A DNA stretch of 64,000 bases from Sphingomonas sp. dw_22 (GCF_018449795.1 NZ_JAAVVE010000003.1:1-64000); one strand, 5' to 3'. Shown: positions 1-9,095, numbered from the stretch's first letter. The notes: generated from the letters alone by a model not told the origin. Program-made: numbers and translations.

Positions 1-158
1 CAGACCCTCAGCCACGAGATTATTTCGTCAAGATCGTGGTCGGCAATGACACGCTTCACTTCGACAAAGTGAGGCGCGATGAAAGCAAGGCCTACGGGGT
101 CCAACTCGATGCCGGTTACACCTACTTCATTGATCGTATTGTGCCGCAGGCCCAATGA
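1..158 (+). CDS. 3' end of an unknown gene (partial)
   Basis: An open frame enters from the left edge and stops at 156-158 with a TGA. It gives about 51 residues ending IDRIVPQAQ, with an alternating polar/hydrophobic pattern (YFVKIVVGNDTLHF) that suggests beta strands. The stop overlaps the ATG of the next gene (ATGA at 155-158), so the two are probably co-translated. No family is recognised and the start lies outside the window. Confidence 0.5.
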   Translation, partial: DPQPRDYFVKIVVGNDTLHFDKVRRDESKAYGVQLDAGYTYFIDRIVPQAQ

Positions 159-757
159 TGCACGCCGATCAACTCCCTCGCGTGTTTCAGGCGAATGCCG
201 ACCGATTCTACCAGCGTGTGGTCCTCAAAACGCTCGGCGAACTCACCACCCATGACACGCTGGCAGTGGGGCCGACGGCCGACATCGCCGAGTTCCTAGA
301 CCGGTGCGCCGCTCAGGTAGACAACCACATTGCCAACGAAGCGGCGAAGGCCTTCGCGCTAACCCTGGATGGCATCTTTGAGCGCCAGCTCGCCCGTTGG
401 ACCGGCGTGCACGGCGTGAAGGCCCAGAAGCTCGAGGCAACGCTTGAGGCCGCCGATCGCATCACCGCCATCGATCTCGTGAGGGCCGGGATTGTCGGCG
501 ACCTCTCCGAATTGCACCTTGTCGCCAACGTGGCGCGCCACGGCGACGGAAGTTCATGCGACAAGCTGAAGGTCGCTGCGCCGCAGCTCTGGGACAGTCC
601 CATGCTCGATTACTACGACCTTGCGCCCGATCCCGCTCCTGTCAGCGAAGAGCTGCGGGTCCGGCCCGATGATCTCAGGCGCTACGCACGCGCGATTGCG
701 CGGTTCTGGGGCCATGTGGACCCGCTTCCGAATGCGGTGCGCGACCCGCTCTATTGA
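155..757 (+). CDS. Hypothetical protein, mostly helical, possibly HEPN-like
   Basis: This 200-residue protein starts at an ATG overlapping the stop of the upstream gene (a second ATG follows directly at 158). It is predicted soluble, with no signal peptide or membrane segment. Residues around 125-150 read LVANVARHGDG, which loosely resembles the Arg-x4-6-His neighbourhood of HEPN-type helical domains; this is only an impression. The tight overlap with the truncated upstream gene suggests a two-gene module. Function is unknown. Codon usage and coding pattern look genuine. Confidence 0.6.
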   Translation: MMHADQLPRVFQANADRFYQRVVLKTLGELTTHDTLAVGPTADIAEFLDRCAAQVDNHIANEAAKAFALTLDGIFERQLARWTGVHGVKAQKLEATLEAADRITAIDLVRAGIVGDLSELHLVANVARHGDGSSCDKLKVAAPQLWDSPMLDYYDLAPDPAPVSEELRVRPDDLRRYARAIARFWGHVDPLPNAVRDPLY

Positions 758-793
758 TTGCTCTCGCGAACCGGGGACAACAAGCATGACGCG

Positions 794-1003
794 ATGGGGC
801 TGAAGCAAGATATTGACCTGCCCGTCCAGAAACTCGCCAAATTCCTGGAGATGAACCGTAGAGAGCTGATTTTAGACTACACCTGCGTCATAGTAGAAGC
901 GGATGAAGTGCGTGCGTTACTTCAAGAAATAAGCGAAATCCATTCCGCAATTCCCTTTTGCGGCTCTGTTCGTCTTGGCGGTCGTCTTCTATTTGTCATA
1001 TAG
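794..1003 (+). CDS. Small hypothetical protein
   Basis: The open frame gives about 69 residues from the ATG at 794; it could extend to a TTG at 758, immediately after the previous stop. The product has an acidic helical middle (LEMNRRELILDYTC, VEADEVRALLQEISEI) and a hydrophobic tail. There is no clear ribosome-binding site and no recognised family, so it may be spurious or a remnant. Confidence 0.3.
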   Translation: MGLKQDIDLPVQKLAKFLEMNRRELILDYTCVIVEADEVRALLQEISEIHSAIPFCGSVRLGGRLLFVI

Positions 1004-1027
1004 TCGGCCCGCGCCTACGCATGCCAA

Positions 1028-1201
1028 ATGCTCCTCCACGCCCTGACTGCCCGGCTTCGTCCGGAGCGCGAACTTTCTTCGCGGTGGGGAATCTTCTGCG
1101 AGGCGCGAGAACAGTGGCTCGATGTGCACTTCGGGTCAAAGACCGAGGCTGAGTCCGCGATCGAGATTATCGCGAAAGCCCAGCAGCGGCATCAAAGATG
1201 A
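1028..1201 (+). CDS. Very small hypothetical protein (57 aa)
   Basis: A short frame runs from ATG 1028 to TGA 1199-1201. Its product (start MLLHALTARLRPERELSS, end AIEIIAKAQQRHQR) has a protein-like composition: a basic amphipathic start, a Trp/Cys-containing middle and a charged helical end. It is in the same frame as the preceding small frame, separated by the TAG at 1001-1003, so the two pieces could be one gene broken by a stop. No family is recognised. Confidence 0.35.
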   Translation: MLLHALTARLRPERELSSRWGIFCEAREQWLDVHFGSKTEAESAIEIIAKAQQRHQR

Positions 1202-1220
1202 GGTAACTTCCCGCCGAGGT

Positions 1221-1961
1221 CTAGCGCCATGCGGAAGCAACGGAAGAAGAGGCCCCCCAAGCCAGGAAGCCGGCAGCTGCCAGAGCGGCCCCAAAGGGCA
1301 ACCGATGATCGCCCGCTAATCTGTTTCCGCGCATGCGCTCAATCAACACGTAGCCGAGCCCCAACAGGCTCGCCCCAAGCAGCACTTGGGGCAGTGCGCG
1401 CCACCCCAGCCAGCACCCAATTGCTCCCAGAAGCTTAGGGTCGCCGGCTCCCAGGCCCTCCCTCCCGCGCAATGCGCGATAGAGCCCCTTCACGCCCCAG
1501 AGCACGACGAAACCGGCCAAACCCCCTATCAGCCGTTCTGAAAGCTGTGGCGTGAGACCGAGCCCGAGACCCGTGAGCGCGAGAGCCGCCGTCAGGGCAT
1601 TTGGAAGCAGCAACGCGGTCAAATCTATAGCCGCGAGCGCTAGCAGGAGCCAACCGAAGACCGCGCCGGCGATTGCCTGAAAAAGAGGCGCGGAAATGCC
1701 GGCCAGCACTCCAATGACAGCGGCTGCGGTCTCAATCTGCCAATGAATCGACGGAATTCGCGCCGAACAGCTTCGACATCGATGCCGCTGCACCGCAGCA
1801 CTCACGATCGGAATCAACTCGGCGGGCGAAAGCGTCCGGCCGCAACTGTCGCAGCAGGATCGGCCGAAGACACTGCCGCGGCCCTGTGGCCAGCGAATTA
1901 CCAGGACCGCAATGAAACTGCCGACGATGAAGCCCAGAAAACCGAGCAGCAATACCAGCAT
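1221..1961 (-). CDS. gspO: Prepilin peptidase / N-methyltransferase (type II secretion)
   Basis: This is an inner-membrane aspartic peptidase of family A24 that cleaves and N-methylates type IV pilins and type II secretion pseudopilins. The 246-residue protein opens with a membrane segment (LLLGFLGFIVGSFIAVLVIRW). A cytoplasmic zinc-type loop with two CxxC pairs (CDSCGRTL, CRSCSARI) precedes further membrane helices. The two catalytic aspartates are visible in AAIDLTALLLPN and in the GAGDPKLLG motif (GxGD). A purine-rich ribosome-binding site (GGGGAAG) precedes the ATG. The gene stands alone, but its natural substrates are the GspG/H/I/J pseudopilins encoded at 61-63 kb. The name pilD would be equally valid. 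Confidence 0.93.
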   Translation of the reverse strand: MLVLLLGFLGFIVGSFIAVLVIRWPQGRGSVFGRSCCDSCGRTLSPAELIPIVSAAVQRHRCRSCSARIPSIHWQIETAAAVIGVLAGISAPLFQAIAGAVFGWLLLALAAIDLTALLLPNALTAALALTGLGLGLTPQLSERLIGGLAGFVVLWGVKGLYRALRGREGLGAGDPKLLGAIGCWLGWRALPQVLLGASLLGLGYVLIERMRGNRLAGDHRLPFGAALAAAGFLAWGASSSVASAWR

Positions 1962-2489
1962 TTTGGCTTCCCCGGCGGTTGTCGATCATGGTCCGACGCA
2001 TCACGTGCCCCCGTGATCGACACGATCCAGTGCCGATCGGAGCGAGGCAAGGTTACGACGAACTGATGGATGTTGCCTCGCGCAAAGCAAAGTGAGATAT
2101 TTTTTCTCAGTTCTTGCCAAATTGAGGCGCGCCAAGTGTCTATTGATATGCGGCGACTGTGAAATTGGAGTGACAAGCTCTCAGTTGCAGTACACGATCG
2201 CAATGATCTGGTCGGGGGGACCGCGCGCACGTGCCGAAACCGGGTTCGACAAGCCAGCCAAATCCTTCCTGCGCCAATAGTCGCGGGAGCCATTCCCGCT
2301 TTCGCCCAAGAACGATCGCGACACCCCGAACACGCGAGAGTTGGCGAAGGGCCGGTGCGGGCCGGTCTCCTTGAAAACCACAGCTTTGAGGCGGCAATGA
2401 TCCGTCCAAAGCGCGGCACTCGAGAAGATGCACAAGCTTCCCGAGGAGCGTTGCCAGGGAATACGGTTGGCTAGGGGGCTACTTGAACA
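1962..2489. other. 528-bp intergenic region, no gene seen
   Basis: Only short, non-convincing frames occur on either strand. The segment separates the divergent prepilin peptidase gene (minus) and the three-gene operon starting at 2490 (plus), so it must hold both promoters. The stretch around 2092-2112 (gtgagatattttttctcag) contains a small inverted repeat around a T-run. No RNA gene is recognised. Confidence 0.4.
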
Positions 2490-3479
2490 ATGAGGAAGTT
2501 GCTGGAGGAGTTGAAACATACCGAAGGCGGCCGTCGGTTCCTTGTCAATCTGTTCGACGGAATGTGGCCCCTAGAAGACCTCCCGAGCGCCATCGCCCGT
2601 CAATTCCTGACTGATGTCGGCGACCTCGCTACCCATCCGTCGGGTCCGAAGTGGCATCGCTGGCAACCGCATTTTCTCTCGATCGCTTTCGGCACGCCGG
2701 AGACCTTTCAATATAAGGGGCCTGAACCCCTGACCACGGAAGGCCAATGGATGACGGTAAAGTCTGCTGCGGATATTGGGGAACTTATCCGGTCATCGCC
2801 GTGGATCGACCCAGTTGCAGCGGACCGGCGCTTCTCACCATACGATCTCAAGGCGATTCCGAACACGCTTCGCGATGCGGACTACGAGCAGTTAGCCGCG
2901 AACATCAACGATCCGCTGTCCCCGCTGCGGTTCCGACTTGCCAGGGCCTTCCGTCGAACGCCCCGCGCGCGCCCACGACCGGCGCCGGTCTGGGCGTCGC
3001 GCTGGGGTGAATTCGCGATGGCCAATCCTGGCCTGCCGTTCCCATCGACACAATCTGCCGGCCGCGTCCGAGATTGGCTGGGGCTACCCTATGACGATGG
3101 GACAGCGCTGTTCCTCATTCGAGCCAGGGCGATCTTCAACGCGAAGCGGCATATGATCCGCCGCCCGACTATCCTTGACGGCATAGCCAACCCGCTCTTC
3201 AAGCATCGCGTCGACGCACTTCGGCAAAAAGAAGGGTGCGGGAGCACCGCCGATCTCTATCGGCTCCGTTCCGCCCCGAGCACGCCGGACATGCTCGATG
3301 GCGGTCCCGAGGTCGTTGCGCGCAGGATGTGGTTTCATCCTCTGCGATTTGAATGCGTCTATATCGGCAAGGCGCCAGCGATCGACTACGATATTTTCGG
3401 CGACCATCTTCACGTTCGTCTGCTGGATGCGCGCGATCTATCGGCAATGGTAGATCACCTCGAGGTGGCGCTTACATGA
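2490..3479 (+). CDS. Hypothetical protein, first gene of a PIN-protein operon
   Basis: This 329-residue protein resembles no family I recognise. It has no signal peptide or membrane segment. The middle (about residues 150-175) is rich in Arg and Pro (FRRTPRARPRPAPVWASRW). A second part contains an IRARAIFNAKRHMIRRP segment, and the C-terminus looks alpha/beta (FECVYIGKAPAIDYDIF, HLHVRLLDARDLSAMVDHL). The start is the ATG at 2490 after a purine-rich stretch. The stop (3477-3479) lies just upstream of the next gene, whose product is in turn followed by a PIN-domain gene with a 4-bp overlap. The three are therefore very probably one operon. Function is unknown; the neighbouring nuclease-like gene and insertion sequences hint at defence or toxin biology. 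Confidence 0.75.
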   Translation: MRKLLEELKHTEGGRRFLVNLFDGMWPLEDLPSAIARQFLTDVGDLATHPSGPKWHRWQPHFLSIAFGTPETFQYKGPEPLTTEGQWMTVKSAADIGELIRSSPWIDPVAADRRFSPYDLKAIPNTLRDADYEQLAANINDPLSPLRFRLARAFRRTPRARPRPAPVWASRWGEFAMANPGLPFPSTQSAGRVRDWLGLPYDDGTALFLIRARAIFNAKRHMIRRPTILDGIANPLFKHRVDALRQKEGCGSTADLYRLRSAPSTPDMLDGGPEVVARRMWFHPLRFECVYIGKAPAIDYDIFGDHLHVRLLDARDLSAMVDHLEVALT

Positions 3480-3528
3480 GTTGGGAGACCTGGGCTTGTA
3501 TAGTCTGAGCGGCATTCAGGAGCTCGAA

Positions 3529-4356
3529 ATGCAATCATTGCGATGGGACGAGCGAGATTACATTGATTGGCTCCGCTCAAGCTTCGAAAGGCTCGAGGCT
3601 GAGGCGGGGACTCCCAACGAGCACCTCGCCTTCTATCCGCTGCGCTTGAATCTTGAACTCTCCGCGCGCGGGCAACTCTTCGGGGTGTTTCAAACGCTTC
3701 GGGGCCGGCACCCGAGACTCGCGGAGGCACTGCGGCACGCGATCGAGACGCAAATACGCGAGTGGGATCAGGTAGGATTGGACACCGACGAACTGGCTCT
3801 CGCCATAGAATTTTGGCGCAGCTTGCCGCCCCTTTGTCCGCCGGGCGATCTGGTGGCGCAGGTCCGCCTCTTTCTTCGCGCGCTGGGAAAACATGACTTG
3901 CCGAACACCGAGGAACTCGTTCGCGTGCTCGTTCAGGCGGTGAGCACGACACCCGTGAACCAAATGCACCTCAGCTTCTTTGAGGAACTCTTCGACGGAG
4001 GTGAATATTGGCAGGACGAGTTCATGCGCCTTCTCGTCGATCGCTATCTCTCCTGGCGGGAAGACGACTTATCTGGGGCCTGGTTTGAGTTGCGCATGCA
4101 GTTCTCCCAAGCTCTAGAGCGTGCCGCATCACCGACCGAGCCCGGTGGTCGGGCATTCATCTCCAACCTGGCGCGACGCTTGCTGCCTGAGGAACCGAAG
4201 GCGACGGTGCCGACTTCGGTAGAACAATGGGGAAATATCTGGGAAAGGCTGACATCGAGCGAATTCGAACTTGAAGAAGCGGATACCGTCTACGTGGTAT
4301 TTCCGCCCGCCAAGAGTGTGGCCGAGTTCCCCAAGCTGGCACAACTTCTGTCATGA
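3529..4356 (+). CDS. Hypothetical acidic helical protein, second gene of PIN operon
   Basis: The 275-residue product is acidic and predicted almost wholly helical (DERDYIDWLRSSFERLEAE, RLFLRALGKHDLPNTEELVR). I chose the ATG at 3529 because AGGAG lies 8 bases upstream; an in-frame TTG at 3481 would add 16 residues right after the previous stop. The ATG of the next gene overlaps its stop (ATGA, 4353-4356), so translation is probably coupled. It could be an adaptor or regulator of the PIN-like protein, but no family is recognised. Confidence 0.72.
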   Translation: MQSLRWDERDYIDWLRSSFERLEAEAGTPNEHLAFYPLRLNLELSARGQLFGVFQTLRGRHPRLAEALRHAIETQIREWDQVGLDTDELALAIEFWRSLPPLCPPGDLVAQVRLFLRALGKHDLPNTEELVRVLVQAVSTTPVNQMHLSFFEELFDGGEYWQDEFMRLLVDRYLSWREDDLSGAWFELRMQFSQALERAASPTEPGGRAFISNLARRLLPEEPKATVPTSVEQWGNIWERLTSSEFELEEADTVYVVFPPAKSVAEFPKLAQLLS

Positions 4357-6710
4357 ATTCCCCGTCACCGGCCTTTGACCAGTATCTGCAAGCTGCAGAG
4401 CACGTGCGAGAAGCGATCAGGCAGAACCGTGCCGATCAGATCGATGGAGAAGCTCAAGAGATCGTCTATATCTTCGACACAAACGTCATCGAACATTTTC
4501 TCCAGATTGGTGAAGGCGGCGGGTTAGGCGGCCTCACATTCGGAGAACTGCTAAGGGACTCCGTGGCGGTACGTGTGGGGCATCGCCTGACGACTGAGTA
4601 TCTGCTCTCTGGAGGGCTGCCCGGCCAAAATAACGGGAAAAGCAAAGGCAACGGATATATCAGTCCGTTCCACTGGAACGAGACCCTTGCGCGTGTCGGT
4701 AAGCTTGAACGCCAAGTTGTCCGAACTGCGGAGGCGATCAAGATTGATCCGCTCGATGACCTCCAGGCGATCGAAGATCCACGCGAACTGCTCAAGAAAG
4801 CGTCGCTCGTGGTTCCTCGCGAGATCCTCGCGGTCCTCAAACGCGCGACTTCGGTCGAACGGCGCTTGGATCGGTGTTTCGGGCAGAGGCGAGCGATTGT
4901 TCCCTTTCAGGGAATGACATTTTGGGCGAACGCCGAAAGCAAAGTTCTTCATCGCGATCTAGCGAGATGGAGAACGAGCCTGCTTTTGCATCGGCGTAAG
5001 CTAGATGCGAACCGCAAGCGGCATGCGCCGATTTCAAATCGAAGCGAACAGGATCTGCGCCACCGTATCGAGCATGACGCGGCGACCCTCGCGGGGATAG
5101 AGGCGCTGTATCGATGCAATCCCGAAGCGTGCGGGGAGTCGAGGCGACTGCAGTTCCTGTTTATCACGGCGGACCAAGCAATCTTGGACGCTGTCTCGGA
5201 GCGACGCGATGCCCTCGAGGAACAAGGCATTCCGTTGTTCATACGTCATCCGCGGGTCTACTCGCCGCTGCTCAATTTCTCGAACATGCTCAGCACGCTC
5301 CAAGGGGTGGAGATCGAGGACGACGTTCGAACCGTGTTCCTAGCCGTCGAGCGAGCGGTGGAGCAGTTGTTTGAGCTGGACCAGGCGCCGTCGCCGTCAG
5401 CGGTGGAAGATGGGAGCGAAAAGCCCAAGGAATCTACGGGGCCGTTGTTCTCGCAGTGGGCAGAGGCTGCTCGACGCCTAGTCACCGTTAATTCGCGATA
5501 TTTTTCCGAAGACAGCGAGTCCATTCAGCGGGTTGCCGAACGCCTGACGCAGCCGGACGCGTTGAAGACCGCCAGTCAGATGCTGGGCGAAACTCTCTCG
5601 CGAATCCGGGGACACCATTCGCGCATTCTTTCGATGCAGGCACTCGACCAACTCAGTCGCAATCTGACCGACTTAGCGGAAGGACGGGCTCAAAAGGGCC
5701 TTCGCCGCGCGCCAATGATCTATCTTGGCCCGCATCTGACTCCGAGCCGCTCCAACCTGGAGGCGAGCAGAGGCATCGACCAACTTCTTGACCGCCTTGT
5801 CACCGACGGCGGATTGCCAGAAATTCGAGAAGTCATCGAACAGCTGGGGCCACTGATTCAAGGCGCATGGACGAAGCCCGAGGGCCAGCTGCTCGCTGCC
5901 TGTATCTTCCTGGCTGTCGGAGCGTGGACCTCTGCTCTCGAATGCGCGCAGCGCTGCATCGAGCAATCAACGGGACGCGCCCACGCTGTCTTCGTTCGCG
6001 AGGCGAATTACACCAAAGCGCTCGCGCTGCGATTTGCCATTCGATCACGCTCCGACTTCGACGACGCGAAGGAGGTTCTCTCCGCCAATATTGTCCAGTG
6101 GGGCTTTCGACGCGATCACGCTGCTCCTCTTTCATCTCTTCGTGACACGGTTGAACTGGCTGCACTCTATCAGTCGGTCGCGGTACTTCAGGCGATCGAG
6201 AACAGCACACCGTATTCGGCATTCGGCCCTGGGGAGGTGCCACTGGACATCCTCCAAGCGGATGAGATCATCTCCTATTTCGACAAGGGCGTTTCGATGA
6301 TGGAAAGCGCTCTCGAGACCCTTGATCTGAATTTCTCAGGTGACAGCGCGCACGGCTATGCGGCCGGTCAAATCGATCGTCAGCTTTCTGTGAATCTGGT
6401 GGGCGCGTATGTCTTCAAGAAGCTGTTCGGCCCGCTCATCTCGGCGGACGCCTATTCGGACAATGGGCTCGACGCGATGATGAAAAGGGTCTTGGAATTG
6501 ATGAGCGATGAGCTCAGAACGGTGCCTCCCATCGCCCGCGTCTATGCCAATTGTGGTCGTGTTTTGATGTCGCCGAATGTCGAGGAGGCTCAGACTACGA
6601 TATCGCTGGTCGATAGCGTGCTGGCCGATCTTCAGCTTCCCTATGCCGACCAGGTTGAGCTGAGATACCTTCGCGATTTCATGCTGGTCCCCATGTCCAG
6701 TGACACCTAA
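4353..6710 (+). CDS. Large PIN-like domain protein (putative ribonuclease)
   Basis: This 785-residue protein begins, after a 36-residue helical lead, with a PIN-like core. IVYIFDTNVIEHFL (Asp42) matches the first PIN acidic strand, HRLTTEYLL could supply the second acidic residue (Glu82), and FLFITADQAILDAV (Asp274) the last. PIN domains usually cover about 130 residues, so roughly 100 residues of basic helical sequence (about 120-250) look inserted inside this one. From about residue 400 to the end the protein is helical and repeat-like, as in TPR or HEAT arrays. PIN domains normally cleave single-stranded RNA with Mg2+ or Mn2+. It is the last gene of a three-gene overlapped operon and converges on the gene broken by IS66. 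The assignment rests on motif pattern only. Confidence 0.7.
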   Translation: MNSPSPAFDQYLQAAEHVREAIRQNRADQIDGEAQEIVYIFDTNVIEHFLQIGEGGGLGGLTFGELLRDSVAVRVGHRLTTEYLLSGGLPGQNNGKSKGNGYISPFHWNETLARVGKLERQVVRTAEAIKIDPLDDLQAIEDPRELLKKASLVVPREILAVLKRATSVERRLDRCFGQRRAIVPFQGMTFWANAESKVLHRDLARWRTSLLLHRRKLDANRKRHAPISNRSEQDLRHRIEHDAATLAGIEALYRCNPEACGESRRLQFLFITADQAILDAVSERRDALEEQGIPLFIRHPRVYSPLLNFSNMLSTLQGVEIEDDVRTVFLAVERAVEQLFELDQAPSPSAVEDGSEKPKESTGPLFSQWAEAARRLVTVNSRYFSEDSESIQRVAERLTQPDALKTASQMLGETLSRIRGHHSRILSMQALDQLSRNLTDLAEGRAQKGLRRAPMIYLGPHLTPSRSNLEASRGIDQLLDRLVTDGGLPEIREVIEQLGPLIQGAWTKPEGQLLAACIFLAVGAWTSALECAQRCIEQSTGRAHAVFVREANYTKALALRFAIRSRSDFDDAKEVLSANIVQWGFRRDHAAPLSSLRDTVELAALYQSVAVLQAIENSTPYSAFGPGEVPLDILQADEIISYFDKGVSMMESALETLDLNFSGDSAHGYAAGQIDRQLSVNLVGAYVFKKLFGPLISADAYSDNGLDAMMKRVLELMSDELRTVPPIARVYANCGRVLMSPNVEEAQTTISLVDSVLADLQLPYADQVELRYLRDFMLVPMSSDT

Positions 6711-6849
6711 CGAGATCGCGATCGACGTACGGACCTTTCGCCCTTGGTGAGATCCGCGAGAAGGGCTGCGCTTTCAAGAGCACGCTTCAGAAGGCAATGT
6801 TTTTGCTGCGCTGGCCGAACGTCCGCGCCGTTGACGATTTCCATTTCTT
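6707..6849 (-). pseudogene. 3' fragment of gene interrupted by IS66
   Basis: Together with 9950-10133 this forms a small minus-strand gene split by the IS66 element. Joining the two flanks through a single copy of the 8-bp target duplication gives one uninterrupted frame of 108 codons plus TAG. At the join, residues GGPPLP are followed directly by QEMEIVNGADVRPAQQ. The C-terminus is basic (KGERSVRRSRSR). Its stop overlaps the convergent stop of the PIN-like gene. The family is not recognised. That the rebuilt frame is open with no shift indicates a recent, clean insertion. Confidence 0.6.
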
Positions 6850-6857
6850 GGGGAAGC
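6850..6857. repeat. Left 8-bp target site duplication of IS66 (GGGGAAGC)
   Basis: The octamer GGGGAAGC abuts the left inverted repeat and recurs exactly at 9950-9957 next to the right inverted repeat. An 8-bp duplication is the known signature of IS66-family transposition. Confidence 0.93.
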
Positions 6858-6883
6858 GTAAGCGTGGTCTGACGGCCGCCTTG
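6858..6883. repeat. IS66 left terminal inverted repeat
   Basis: It begins GTAAGCGTGGTCTGA and ends GGCCGCCTTG. The reverse complement of 9924-9949 matches it except at two positions, consistent with the GTAAGC-type ends of IS66 elements. Confidence 0.93.
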
Positions 6884-6887
6884 ACTA

Positions 6888-7484
6888 TCAGGCTTTTGTG
6901 CTGGCGCGGGCGGCTTTGCCGGAAGCACGTTTGGCGAGCGTTGCCATTCGCGCGTTGATTTCGTTCGAGCTGATGTCGTTTGGATCAAAGACGCGCCCAT
7001 ACCATTCGAGCACGGATTTGTGCTCTGGATGGCGTGGCCTGGCCATGGCATCGAGAAATTCCTCGAACCCCGGTGGACCGCCGACGTCCTCGGGCGGCGC
7101 GCGACGGTCGCCATCGACGAACCGGGGATAAGCGGTCGTTGGATCGGCGGGCAGAACCTCTTCGATCACGATGCCGTGCCGCCAGTCATCGCCGAAATCA
7201 TAGGTGTAGGCAAAGGCTGTGACGCCGCGTTCGATGAGCTTTGCAAGGCGGATGTTGCCTGCGTCGCGGGTCGGCGGGTCCATATAGTCGTCGTCGAAGC
7301 AGATTCCGTAGCTGGCCTCGTCAACATCGAAGCGGAACAGATGGTAGTTCTCGAACAGCATGACTGCCTGGATCGCGAGGTGCAGGGTCTTGAGGCTGTT
7401 GGAGAGCGGCAGTTCGACCCGCCGCCAGATGGCAGGCTCGATGTCGTCGAGTGTGATGCGAATCCGCGCGATCTGGTCGGTCAT
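6888..7484 (-). CDS. Plasmid pRiA4b ORF-3 family passenger protein of IS66
   Basis: The 198-residue product begins IARIRITLDDIEPAIWRRV and contains LHLAIQAVMLFENYHLFRF and YTYDFGDDWRHGI. These are hallmarks of the pRiA4b ORF-3-like family (also called IS1096 TnpR-like), often found with insertion sequences; its biochemical role is unknown. Its ATG overlaps the tnpC stop by 4 bases (7481-7484), so it is translated with the transposase. The C-terminal tail is Lys/Arg/Ala rich. It lies just inside the left inverted repeat and is a true passenger of this IS66 copy. Confidence 0.88.
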   Translation of the reverse strand: MTDQIARIRITLDDIEPAIWRRVELPLSNSLKTLHLAIQAVMLFENYHLFRFDVDEASYGICFDDDYMDPPTRDAGNIRLAKLIERGVTAFAYTYDFGDDWRHGIVIEEVLPADPTTAYPRFVDGDRRAPPEDVGGPPGFEEFLDAMARPRHPEHKSVLEWYGRVFDPNDISSNEINARMATLAKRASGKAARASTKA

Positions 7485-9034
7485 GCTGCCATGCTGACCG
7501 GGGCTTGGTCGGCTGTCCAGTTCCAGGGCATGAGCTCATCCCAACGCGATGCGGGCCAGTCGCCGGCGATCTTGGCGATGACGTCGGCGATGTACGCCTG
7601 CGGCTCGACAGTGTTGAGCTTGCAGGTCTCGATGACGGTGTAGATCGCGGCGGCGCGCTCGCCGCCGGCCTTGGATCCGGCGAACAGCCAGTTCTTCCGG
7701 CCGATCGCGATGCTGCGGATGGCTCGCTCGGCAATGTTGTTGTCGATCTCGAGCCGACTGTCCTCGACGAACCGGGTGAGCGCAATCCAGTGCTTGCGGC
7801 CATAGGCGATGGCCTTGGCGACTTCGGACTTTGGCGAGAGGCGTCGCAGCGCATCGTCGAGGGCGATGCAAAGCGCCTCGATCACGGGCGTTGCGCGCTC
7901 CAGGCGGGTTCTTCGTCGGACATCTGGTGGCGCCCCGCGGATCTCATCCTCGATTTTATAGAGGCTGGCGATCCGGGTCAGCAGGTCGGTGGTGAGCGGC
8001 GTCGGGCTGGTGGTGTGGATGTCGAAGATCTTGCGCCGGAAGTGCGCCCAGCAGGCGACTTCGGTGATGCGGTTGGTGGTGTAGAGCTGATCGTAGCCGG
8101 CATAGCCGTCGGCCTGAAGAAAGCCGGTGAAGCGGCCGAGCTGGGCTCTGGGATGGGCGCCGGTGCGATCCTGGGTGAAGTGATACCAGACCAGCGGTGG
8201 ACTGGCGGCGCCGGAGCCGCGATCATCGACGACATAGGCCCATAGCCTGCCGGTCGCGGTCTTGCCGCGGCCCGGGTCGAGCATCGGCACCGGCGTGTCG
8301 TCGGTGTGGATCTTGGCGGCACCCAGCCCGACCTCGCGGATGCGGCTGACGATCGGATCGAGCAGCGCCGATGCCTGGCCGGCCCAGCCGGCGAGCGTCG
8401 AGCGATCCAGCTCGATGCCCTGCGCCGCCATCATCTCTGCCTGGCGATAGAGCGGCAGATGATGATCGAACTTGGCGACGACGACATGGGCCAGCGTTGC
8501 GAACGTCGCCTTGCCGCGCGCGATCGCCTTCACCGGGGCGGTGGCCTGCACGACCTTGTCGCAAACCCGGCAGCTATACTTGGGGCGGATGGTGCGCACG
8601 ACGCGCCACTGGACGGGCACGGCGTCGAGCATCTCGTCGCTGTCCTGACCCAGCGGACGCAAGGCCCCACCGCACTCGGGGCAGGTGCAACTGCCTTGCT
8701 CTGGCTCGATCCGCAGCTCCTCGCGCGGTAGGTGTGCCGGGAGCGCGCGGATGGGCGTTGGTCGCTCTGCGCTGACGGGATCGGCGCGCTGTGTGCTGGC
8801 CGCGACGGCCTCGGCCTCAAGCTCCTCGAGTGCCAGCTCCAGTTGTGCGATCTCCTGGGACAGCTTCTCGGAGGAGGCGCCGAACTGCATCCGCCTGAGA
8901 CGCGCGATCTGCACGCGCAGCGTGTCGATGAGGATGTCGCGCGCGGAAATATCGGCGCGAGCCGACGCCAATGCGGCTTCGATCTCGGCGATGCGAGCGT
9001 CTTTGTCAGGGAGGGAAAAGCCTGCGTCCGACAC
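7481..9034 (-). CDS. tnpC: IS66 family transposase TnpC
   Basis: This full-length 517-residue DDE transposase starts with a coiled-coil N-terminus (IAEIEAALASARADI to about residue 100). A zinc-finger-like stretch with two Cys pairs follows (CTCPECGG, YSCRVCDK). The catalytic core shows aspartates in KIHTDDTPVPML and FLQADGYAGYDQL, and the glutamate in LEIDNNIAERAIR, typical of IS66. The tail ASRWDELMPWNW is the usual IS66 C-terminal segment. It mediates cut-and-paste transposition with TnpA and TnpB. The frame is intact with no internal stop. Confidence 0.97.
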   Translation of the reverse strand: MSDAGFSLPDKDARIAEIEAALASARADISARDILIDTLRVQIARLRRMQFGASSEKLSQEIAQLELALEELEAEAVAASTQRADPVSAERPTPIRALPAHLPREELRIEPEQGSCTCPECGGALRPLGQDSDEMLDAVPVQWRVVRTIRPKYSCRVCDKVVQATAPVKAIARGKATFATLAHVVVAKFDHHLPLYRQAEMMAAQGIELDRSTLAGWAGQASALLDPIVSRIREVGLGAAKIHTDDTPVPMLDPGRGKTATGRLWAYVVDDRGSGAASPPLVWYHFTQDRTGAHPRAQLGRFTGFLQADGYAGYDQLYTTNRITEVACWAHFRRKIFDIHTTSPTPLTTDLLTRIASLYKIEDEIRGAPPDVRRRTRLERATPVIEALCIALDDALRRLSPKSEVAKAIAYGRKHWIALTRFVEDSRLEIDNNIAERAIRSIAIGRKNWLFAGSKAGGERAAAIYTVIETCKLNTVEPQAYIADVIAKIAGDWPASRWDELMPWNWTADQAPVSMAA

Positions 9035-9095
9035 CGCGATTACATAACAGATCGGGCATCTTTGGGCCAGGAAAACCGCCTGAATCCGGGGGCTT

